Shown: piece after piece, positions 5,759 to 13,900 of the stretch
Layout of the letters: every line of letters starts with the position of its first letter
Position numbering within the stretch: the stretch's first letter is position 1
From: JAYUKV01 sp043764135
GTDB lineage: Bacteria > Patescibacteriota > JACMRA01
NCBI GenBank assembly: GCA_043764135.1
Contig: JAYUKV010000060.1
Location: 1-14,272, forward strand
DNA length: 14,272 nt
Direction: 5' to 3'
Program-made: the position numbers and the translations under genes
The notes under the pieces: generated by a model
Told to the model about the DNA's origin: nothing
The model's input: the letters and a program-made list of their open reading frames with translations, nothing else
Databases searched by the model: none

Positions 5759-6220
5759 TTAAACAATTTCTATGATTTTAATTTTATGTGTTTGATTCTG
5801 AGTTTTTACTTCAGTCTCGTCGCCTTTTTTCTTTCCTAATATTGCCTTGGCTAGAGGAGATTCATTTGAAATTTTACCCTTAATAGGATCAACTTCAAAA
5901 GTACCAACTATTGTTAGATCGTATTCAACCTTTGAGTCTAAATACTTGATCTTTACATGAGAACCGATTTTAACTTTTGTAGAGTGTTCGTCGTCTTCAA
6001 TTAATTCATAGTCTGACAAAATATTTTCAATCTCCGCAACACGAATGTTGAAAGTTTCTTCTTGAGTCTTTGCTGCATCTAGTGCAGAATTTTCTCTCAA
6101 ATCACCGAGAGATCTAGCTTCCCTAATATCATCTTGGATCTTAGGAATTTGTACAGTCTTCAAATCTTGAAGCTCGTGATTAAGTTGGTCTAAACCAACT
6201 CTAGTAATATAATTAGGCAT
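5759..6220 (-). CDS. greA: Transcription elongation factor GreA
   Basis: GreA rescues backtracked RNA polymerase by stimulating cleavage of the transcript 3' end. The 153-residue product has the N-terminal coiled coil (about 1-75) with the acidic tip motif GDLRENSALDAAK. Asp40 and Glu43, which match the catalytic-tip acids of E. coli GreA, are present. The C-terminal FKBP-like domain (about 80-153) carries ISNESPLAKAILGKKKGDE, typical of the family. Length is normal. It lies inside a ribosomal operon, 80 nt after the nusB-like gene and 5 nt before rplU. That 80-nt gap holds an extended -10 sequence, so greA to rpsL may also be transcribed separately. Confidence 0.97.
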   Translation of the reverse strand: MPNYITRVGLDQLNHELQDLKTVQIPKIQDDIREARSLGDLRENSALDAAKTQEETFNIRVAEIENILSDYELIEDDEHSTKVKIGSHVKIKYLDSKVEYDLTIVGTFEVDPIKGKISNESPLAKAILGKKKGDETEVKTQNQTHKIKIIEIV

Positions 6221-6288
6221 TTTAGTTATAATTTATTGATTATTTACATTGAATTGTCAATGAAGTTTTGTAGTTGTTCTATAATTAA

Positions 6289-6297
6289 ATTATATCA
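6289..6297 (-). promoter_or_regulatory. Possible internal extended -10 promoter before greA
   Basis: TGATATAAT on the minus strand just after the nusB-like stop codon. No convincing -35 sits at 17 bp, so activity would rest on the TG extension. The same nonamer occurs upstream of rpsI at 7801-7809. Confidence 0.4.
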
Positions 6298-6300
6298 CAT

Positions 6301-6747
6301 TTACTCTTCTTCATCAGCAAACTTGAGATGCTTGTCAGATGCAACTTTTCTAACAATTGCATTTACAAGTGATGTATATTCTCCTGCTATGACTTCTTGA
6401 GTTAATCGAGGATATTTTCCTAAGAAATTACCTTCGATAATTTCTTCAGACTTTGCTAGAGCTTCGTCTATTTCAATAAAAAAAGAAATCAAAATGGAAA
6501 TTACTATGTGTGGAGTAATTGTTAAATCCTGTAGATAAAGCTGTATTTTATCAAGATAGAATTGTTGATTATTAATAAAGATATTAAACCTAAGTTCTAT
6601 CTTATCATAGTCAATCTCTTCTTCCTTGTACAGACAATTATCAACAATAAAATTCCAATTAATTGCATTTTCTGAAATATGAGTGGGCTCAAGTAAATAC
6701 TCGTAGATCCCTGTTGCTAATACAAATCTTTCAGTTTTGTTCCACAT
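6301..6747 (-). CDS. nusB: Divergent NusB-like transcription antitermination protein
   Basis: NusB, with S10 (NusE), helps RNA polymerase read through rRNA operons. The 148-residue product has NusB-like length and all-helical character. Its last third, ISILISFFIEIDEALAK followed by PRLTQEVIAGEYTSLVNAIVRKVA, resembles the end of NusB, where a helix of equivalent pattern precedes the terminal Y-x-x-x-V-N-G-V-L-x-K helix. The N-terminal half is strongly diverged and lacks the usual R-x-x-A-x-Q start, so the assignment is tentative. Position between rpmF (39 nt upstream) and greA (80 nt downstream) fits a transcription or translation factor. It ends in an acidic DEEE tail. A lineage-specific protein of unknown role is the alternative. 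Confidence 0.5.
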   Translation of the reverse strand: MWNKTERFVLATGIYEYLLEPTHISENAINWNFIVDNCLYKEEEIDYDKIELRFNIFINNQQFYLDKIQLYLQDLTITPHIVISILISFFIEIDEALAKSEEIIEGNFLGKYPRLTQEVIAGEYTSLVNAIVRKVASDKHLKFADEEE

Positions 6748-6786
6748 ATAGAATTTTTAATTATTGTGATAATACTGAACAAAATG

Positions 6787-6978
6787 TTATACAAGTTTGT
6801 TCAATACTTTCTTTCCCTTGTAGTAACCACAATTGTGGCAAACTACGTGAGGTAGCACTTTTGCTCCGCAATTAGAGCATTTTGCTAGTTGTCTAAGAGT
6901 TTCAACTTTACCATGCTTATTAGCTCTTCTTGTTAAAGTTCTTCTCTTAGATTGTTTTTTGGTTTGTACTACTGACAT
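6787..6978 (-). CDS. rpmF: 50S ribosomal protein L32, zinc-ribbon form
   Basis: L32 is a small basic large-subunit protein. The 63-residue product has the basic start (SVVQTKKQSKRRTLTRRAN, K-x-K/R pattern of the family). It also has a complete zinc ribbon with Cys34-x-x-Cys37 and Cys47-x-x-Cys50, so it is the zinc-binding form rather than the cysteine-free paralogue. Length is typical (about 57-63). It starts 9 nt after the rpmA stop and is followed by the nusB-like gene. No Shine-Dalgarno sequence is visible. Confidence 0.97.
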   Translation of the reverse strand: MSVVQTKKQSKRRTLTRRANKHGKVETLRQLAKCSNCGAKVLPHVVCHNCGYYKGKKVLNKLV

Positions 6979-6987
6979 ATTTTATAT

Positions 6988-7260
6988 TTATTCAACATTA
7001 ACGTAAGTTCTTGAAACCAGATTGCCGTTAAAGGCGATCGTCTTTTTGTGAGAGAATGTTACGTGTCCGTCAGCAACAGCAAATAAAGTATCATCTTTAC
7101 CAGTCTTAACGTTCTTGCCCGCGTGGAACTTAGAACCTCTTTGTCTGATAATGATGTTTCCTGAAATTACTGCTTGACCTCCAGATGTTTTAACACCCAA
7201 TCTCTTTGAAATGCTGTCTCTACCGTTTTTGGTTGAACCAGCAGCTTTTTTCTTAGCCAT
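6988..7260 (-). CDS. rpmA: 50S ribosomal protein L27
   Basis: L27 reaches with its N-terminal tail towards the peptidyl-transferase centre. The 90-residue product begins MAKKKAAGSTKNGRDS, the classic mature N terminus. There is therefore no cleavable Firmicutes-type leader of the kind removed by Prp protease. The core SISKRLGVKTSGGQAVISG, IIRQRGSKFHAG and TLFAVADGHVTF is fully typical. It follows rpsI by 40 nt and precedes rpmF by 9 nt. It is separated from rplU, its usual partner. Confidence 0.98.
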   Translation of the reverse strand: MAKKKAAGSTKNGRDSISKRLGVKTSGGQAVISGNIIIRQRGSKFHAGKNVKTGKDDTLFAVADGHVTFSHKKTIAFNGNLVSRTYVNVE

Positions 7261-7300
7261 ATTTCAATAATAGTTAATTTAATAGATTAATTAATAATGA

Positions 7301-7705
7301 TTAACGCTTAGACCACTGTTCTCTCTTTCGAGCTTTTCGTAGTCCTGGTCGTTTTGGTAATACTTGTCTGATATCTGTTGTCAGATATCCAAGTTGTCTT
7401 AGAGTTGCTTTGTAAGATTCGTCTGATTTTACTAGAGCTTTAGCTATTGCTAGTCTCACAGCATCAGTCTGACCATTTACTCCACCTCCGTTGACGAATA
7501 CCGCGAATTCTCCTTTGTTTACTCCAATATTCGTGAAGAAATTGTTAAGAGTATCCAAGTAAAATTCAGGTAAATATTGTTTGGCTTCTTTTCCGTTTAT
7601 AGTTATTTTCATTTCAGCGTCAAGAGGATAGAATTTTGCCCTCGCTGCAGATGCCTTACGGCGGCCAACTCCGTAAAAATATCTGTTAGTAATAGAAGTA
7701 CTCAT
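7301..7705 (-). CDS. rpsI: 30S ribosomal protein S9
   Basis: S9 contacts the P-site tRNA with its C-terminal tail. From the ATG at 7705 the product is 134 residues. It has RYFYGVGRRKASAARAKF near the start, VNGGGVNGQTDAVRLAIAKAL in the middle, and the invariant tail GLRKARKREQWSKR, whose terminal S-K-R enters the P site. An in-frame ATG at 7738 would add 11 non-conserved residues but lies upstream of the promoter -10 box, so the internal start is preferred. It is the first gene of the nine-gene operon, with a predicted leader of only about 16 nt and no Shine-Dalgarno sequence. Confidence 0.97.
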   Translation of the reverse strand: MSTSITNRYFYGVGRRKASAARAKFYPLDAEMKITINGKEAKQYLPEFYLDTLNNFFTNIGVNKGEFAVFVNGGGVNGQTDAVRLAIAKALVKSDESYKATLRQLGYLTTDIRQVLPKRPGLRKARKREQWSKR

Positions 7706-7727
7706 AAGATTGATATAACTAGTAATA

Positions 7728-7757
7728 ATAATAGACACTATGTTGTTGTTTTGTCAA
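7728..7757 (-). promoter_or_regulatory. Main promoter of the ribosomal operon
   Basis: On the minus strand TTGACA (7752-7757) is 18 bp from TATTAT (7728-7733), placing the start near 7721 and the rpsI ATG about 16 nt later. A second possible site, the extended -10 TGATATAAT, lies further upstream at 7801-7809. Confidence 0.75.
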
Positions 7758-7854
7758 TAGTTTATAAATTTTTACTATGAACAGAAAATAATTATTGTAA
7801 ATTATATCAAAATGTAAATATTTACTAACAATATTGAATAAAAATGTATTAATT

Positions 7855-7883
7855 TTGCATAAATTATTTTCTTGTGTTATACT
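7855..7883 (+). promoter_or_regulatory. Promoter of the giant surface-protein gene
   Basis: TTGCAT (7855-7860) and TATACT (7878-7883) are 17 bp apart, with TG one base before the -10 (7875-7876). The start would be near 7890, giving a leader of about 66 nt that is A-rich and has no Shine-Dalgarno sequence. It diverges from the ribosomal promoter across a 250-bp gap. Confidence 0.8.
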
Positions 7884-7955
7884 CTTGGCCGTAACATAAT
7901 TCGTGTTATTATCATACAAAATCAAACAAACAAAAAAACATATATAAAAATATTT

Positions 7956-10900
7956 ATGTCTTCCAAATTAAAGTTAAAGACGTTGGGAAAAATATCTTTC
8001 CAAGCTTTAAATATTATAAAAATAAGACCAATTGCAAAAGGAATTCTTGCAACATTTTCAGCTCTTACAATGATGCTGGCTATTTTTGGAACTATTCCAG
8101 TACTTGCGGGGCCTTCGGTCCTATTGGTAAACGACCTAGCAGATACTCAGTATAACCCACTGACTTCAAACGCTACTGGTATTAACGGAACAACAAGGAA
8201 AACCCTTAGATGGGCTATTGAACAAGCCAATAGGCAATGTGATGCAAATAATGTAAATGGCTTTGTTACAACTATCCAATTTGATTGGGCTAATATGAAA
8301 GTAAATGGAGCAGCTGCGGCTACAGTGGCAGAAACACCTGTATCTGATACTGTTGGAAAATACAGTGTTGGAACTGATGTTGTTTATAGAGCCGCTTTAA
8401 ATTCATATTTACCTGATTTAATATGTCCATATACTAGAATTGATGGAGAAATAGGTAATCCTAATAGAACATTTATCGGTAGTGGAAATACTGTTGGTAC
8501 TTCTGCAAGCACAAGCACTGTTAACAAAATTAAAAGACCTGCTATCGAAATTTACCCTAAGACAAACTATGTTTATCAAGTTAAATTAGCAGCCACTGCT
8601 GCAGATACATACGCTGCAAAGGTTCAAGGTCAAAGACTTTGTGGTATAATGTTAAGATCTGAGGCTCAACAAGTAAACGGTATTTCAATATTCGGATTCG
8701 GTGGTGGTCAAATCAACGATGGTAATATCTGTGCATCTCCTTATGCTAATGGTGATGGTGTCTCTAGACCAGATCCTGCTTCTACAAATGGTAACGTAAG
8801 TTTAACAGGTTATTTCCCTCCTGTAAATGCTGTAGGTACTTTTTCAAATGGTGGTCAAGGTGTAGATATAATTATAGCTACTAACACAACCGGTATTGCT
8901 ACAACTGCAGAATTATTGACCTACCCTACTGGTGGTACTGCTGGTATATCTGCGGCAAACCTTACTGCTCTAGGTGTAGGTGCTACTAACTATTCATTAT
9001 ATCCTTCGATTTATAGAAGCATAACAGGAACTGGTTGTGGTAATGCAGTTGACTTGAATCCGATTCCCAATTCTAATTTAGCTCTATTTACAGGTCCGAT
9101 CAGGTGTCAAACAAATTTTGCCAGCACAAGACCTCAAAATACATCATTTGTAGAATTCAACAATAATGTTGTTGGTGCAACATCAAATCTTAAAGATCCT
9201 ACTGGGACTTTTGCACCTGGAGAAGCATATTCCGCTGCTAAAGCTATTGCTATGAGATGGAACACTAATGAAGCAGCTCCTACTGGAAGACCAACTAATT
9301 ACCACTCTGTTGGTTCTGGTATTTATGTACAATCTTCAGATTTGGGTAAGGCGTATAATAACATTATGGCATATAATGGAGGAACCCCAGCTTCAGTAGC
9401 AGGAAGTGGATCACAAGCTGGTATAACATTTGATATTGCCGGTTATGGAAGTATAAACTCAGCTACTACCTCAGCTCAAAACTTAAACGCTGAAGGATGG
9501 CAATTGTTTTATAATGAATCTTACATGAACATATCTAACAATAGAGGTTATGGTGGGCATGGTATATTCACTAACTCAGCACAAAATGGTTCAACTATAG
9601 ACCCAATGAGACATTATTTCTACAATAATGATGTTTATTCTAATGGTGGTGCAGGTATGAGAACATTCGTTCCATCAATAGATATTGTTGGTAACTCAAT
9701 ATATAACAATGGAAGACATGCTGCTACAGGTGCTGCTACAGCAACTGATGGTACAATTGAGTTCGGTTCTTATGGAGCTACTGTTGCATATAATGAATTG
9801 GTTTCTTCATTTACACAAGGTATATATGCTGAATGTGGAGATGGCTATATTTATCAAAATAAAATTTATGATAACTTTGGATCGTCTGTTTCAATGCCGT
9901 CTTACAACATGAGCTGTCCAAATGGAGGTGCTCCAGTTAAAGGAGGTTTAGTAATCTCTGAAAACTCGATGTACAATAATGGTAAGTTGGGTATTGATAG
10001 ATACACTGTTAATGTAGTAAACCCTGGATCATATGGTAATGATAATGATGAAAAACCAATTGGATCAGGATCAGATACATATTCTATAACCCAAAACACT
10101 GGAGTAGTTAAATACGTTACTTTAAACAGTAATGCTGCCTTAACTGGCGATCCTTTAGTTAAAACAACCCTTGTATCAGCTAATAATATGATGCCATTTC
10201 CAATCTTTACTTCAACAACACAAGACTGTTCAACTGGTAAACTATATTTGAATGGATTTACATATAAAGATTCAGTAGTCGAAGTATTTGCACCTGATGG
10301 TTTGGCTAAAATAAACACTTATGATGGGGAAGGTAAGGATTATAAGTTTGATTTTGCTGATGATAATAAATGGGCCACTGCAGCTTTAGATACAAATACA
10401 GAAATTACTCCATATACAAATGATGATGTTAAAGACCCTATTTATCTTGACTCTTTGACAGGATTAATAAAAACTATCTCAACTTCTGGAATTGCCGGTG
10501 CTGTGTCATTAGACAAAGTAATCCAAGGTGAAACAATCACAGGAGATAGAGCACACGAATTTTCAGTTGAAATTCCTGCATCAACTGGTTTGTCAGTTGG
10601 TTCAGTGATAACAGCTACAGCATCATCTTTTCCTCCAACACTTACTAATGAAGTTGGAGTAACATCAGAGTTCTCACCTACATTCTTAGTTAACCCCGTC
10701 AATACATGTAGAGATCTTACAATTGATAAGAATCAAGGAGCTAATAACCAAGAAAACACAGTAACTGAATCTGCAGTTGACGCTGTTGCTGTTGGTGTAC
10801 AAGATTCATATACTATTACAGTTAAGAATTTAGGTCCAAATGCTAACCCATCTAGTGATATTGTTTATGTAGAAGATACTCTTAATTCACAATTAACACT

Positions 10901-13900
10901 TGGAACAGTTACAGGTACTGGTTGGACATGTACTATTGTAGGACAAAAGTTCACATGTGCTAGAGCAGCTACAGATGCAGCGCTTGCAAATGGTACTTCA
11001 TATCCTCCAATCACTGTTAATTTCACACCTAATGCATTGACTCCATTAACTAAAATCCCTAATACCGCTACTCTTGGTAGAGTTGTAGATAGCACTGCTA
11101 ATAGAACAACTTATCGGTTAACAGGAACTGGAACAGCTGAGACTTTTTCTAAGACTCTTGCTATAAATGCTGCAACACTTTCAACATTCAATGCAGAATT
11201 AATCCCTGTTGTTAACAACTCAGCACAAGAACCAGTTAAGCTAATAGGTGAAAGAGCTTCAATAGTTAAAAAATGGGACGCTCCAACTCCAACTTATAAA
11301 GTCGGCGATACGCTAGCTTATACAGTTACAATTACCAACGAAGGTGCAACACCACTTACAAAGTTTAATATAAAAGATGATCACTTCGCTGGTGACACAA
11401 CGTTATTAAATGCTCCAACATGTAGTTCTACAACTGCAGGTGCACCTACTATTACTGCTGCTGGTTTAGTTGCAGGTATAGATTTTGTATCAACAACTCC
11501 AATTGCTGTCGGAGGTACAGTAGCAATAAAATGTACTGTAACTGTTAAGGCGTTGGGTGCTGCTGGTTCTAAAATTATTAACACAGCCACTCTTGCTCCA
11601 GTAGGAACTCAAGCTCTTGAAATTGTTACGCCATCAGTACTTCAACAATCTGACGGTGATGTAGCAGCAACTGAAGTTGCTAATGATAATATTGAAACAG
11701 TACCTCTAATCGAAACTCCTAAGATGTCAATTGTTAAGAAATGGAAAGCACCAGCTCCAACTACATACACTGTAGGAACTGCTCTTGACTTCTCAATCTT
11801 CATTGCAAACGAAGGAACAACTCCAATCTCTCAATTTGTATTAACTGACGATCTATTCGGTGGCGCTACTAACGTAGGTGCAATGACTTGTGACTTAGCT
11901 TCATTTGTTGCTCCATTCAATGCTGTTGCTATCAACTTAGGTGCAACTCCAATTGCTGTAGGATCTTCATTAGAAATTAAGTGTACAGTTGCGGTAACTG
12001 CTGTAGGAACTGCTGTATTAAAGAATACTGCTACTCTAGCTCCAGCTGCAGGTGATACTACAACAGTAATCGTAGCTCCAACTGCATTACAACAATCAGA
12101 TAGTAATGTTGCTGCTGATGAAGTTAAGAATGATGACATCTCTGTACCACCAGCTCCTATCGTAAATGAGAAAGCTTCAATAGTTAAGAAGTGGAATGCT
12201 CCAGTTCCAACTACATACAAGGTTGGCGATGCTCTTAACTTTACAATCACAGTTACTAACGAAGGAACTGTACCATTGACTAAGTTTAACTTAAAGGATG
12301 ATGCATTCGCTGCTGCTGCTCAAGTAGACGCTGCTACAATGTCATGTGTTCCATCAGTTGCTCCAGTTGCTCCATTAACTGCTGCTGTATTAACTGCAGG
12401 TGTAGACTTCACTCCAACAACTCCAGTTGCTGTAGGTGGAAACATTGCATTTGCTTGTACAGTTAACGTTGTAGCATTAGGTGCTGCTGGTACTTCACTA
12501 GTAAACACAGCTACTCTTGCTCCAGTAGGAACTCAAGTATTAGATATTGTTGCTCCAACTAAATTACAACAAACAGATGGTGATGTCAGCACTCCAGCTG
12601 AAACACCAAACGATGATATTTCTGTATCACCAGCTCCAGAAGCTCCACAAAAAGCTTCAATAGTGAAAAGATGGACAGGTGCGGCTCCTGCTAATTACAC
12701 AGGTGGTGATAAATTATCATTCGAAATTGAAATTAAAAACGAAGGAACAGTAGTATTATCTAAATACACACTAGCTGATGATAATTTTGCCAATGCAGCA
12801 AATCTTGGTACATTAACTTGTGATAACGGATTTACAACATTTACTGGTCAAGAATTTACAACACCAATAGCGGTTGGTTCATCATTGATTATTAAATGTA
12901 CTGTTACAGTATTAACTGCAGGAACAGATTCACTAATCAATACAGCCACTCTTTCACTTCCAACTGGCGGAGAAATTGTAAAGCCTACTACTGGAACTCA
13001 AACTGACACAAATACAACAACTCCAGCCGACACTGCTAAAGATTTAATTAAGGTTTCACCAAAACCAATTATAATTCCAGATGCGCCTAAAGCATCAATA
13101 GTAAAAACATGGGACTCTACACAAACTAAACCATACAAAGTAGGAGACACACTTAAGTTCACAATAACAATTAAGAACGAAGGTACTGTTAACCTTACTC
13201 AAGTCGGACTTTCAGATAATGTATTTGCAGGCGCAACAAACATTGGTGCTTTGACTTGTGATAATGGATTTACAAACTTTGCATACTCACTAATTAGTTT
13301 TGCAACACCATTAAAACCTACAGAATCAATTAAGTATAACTGTTCAGCAAAGGTTAACAGCCTAGGAGGTAAATTAGTAAACACTGCTTACTTAACTGTA
13401 CCATCAGGATCAGTAGTAGCTCCAACTACTTTAACTCAAACAGATGTTAAGACTGGTAACCCAATTGATGATTCTAAAGATTCAATTGAAATAGATCCAG
13501 TTGTGCGACCAAAAGCTTCAATAATCAAGAAATGGGATGCTCCAACTCCAACTTATTACAAAGATGGCGATACTCTTAAATTCACTATCGTAGTAGGAAA
13601 TGAAGGAACTGAACCATTAACATCATTTATTCTAAAAGATGATATATTCGCAGGCGCTTCTCAAATCACTAGTTTAACTTGTAACAACGGATTCACAACT
13701 TTTGCAGGACAAACGATTACTCCAACTACTCCAATTGCAGTAGGTGCAGACTTAACTATTAAGTGTTCTGCTGTAGTTAAAGGTGTTGCAGGAGAATTAA
13801 CAAACACTGCTACTCTAGAATTACCAGGTGGAACTGTTGTATCACCAACAAGAGCTAACCAATCTGACAAAGATGCATTATCAGTAGAAGTAGCTAATGA

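Noticed and set aside
7706..7738. Longer rpsI start at an in-frame ATG (11 extra residues)
   Set aside because: The added residues are not S9-like and the ATG lies upstream of the promoter -10 box at 7728-7733, so it would not be in the main transcript.
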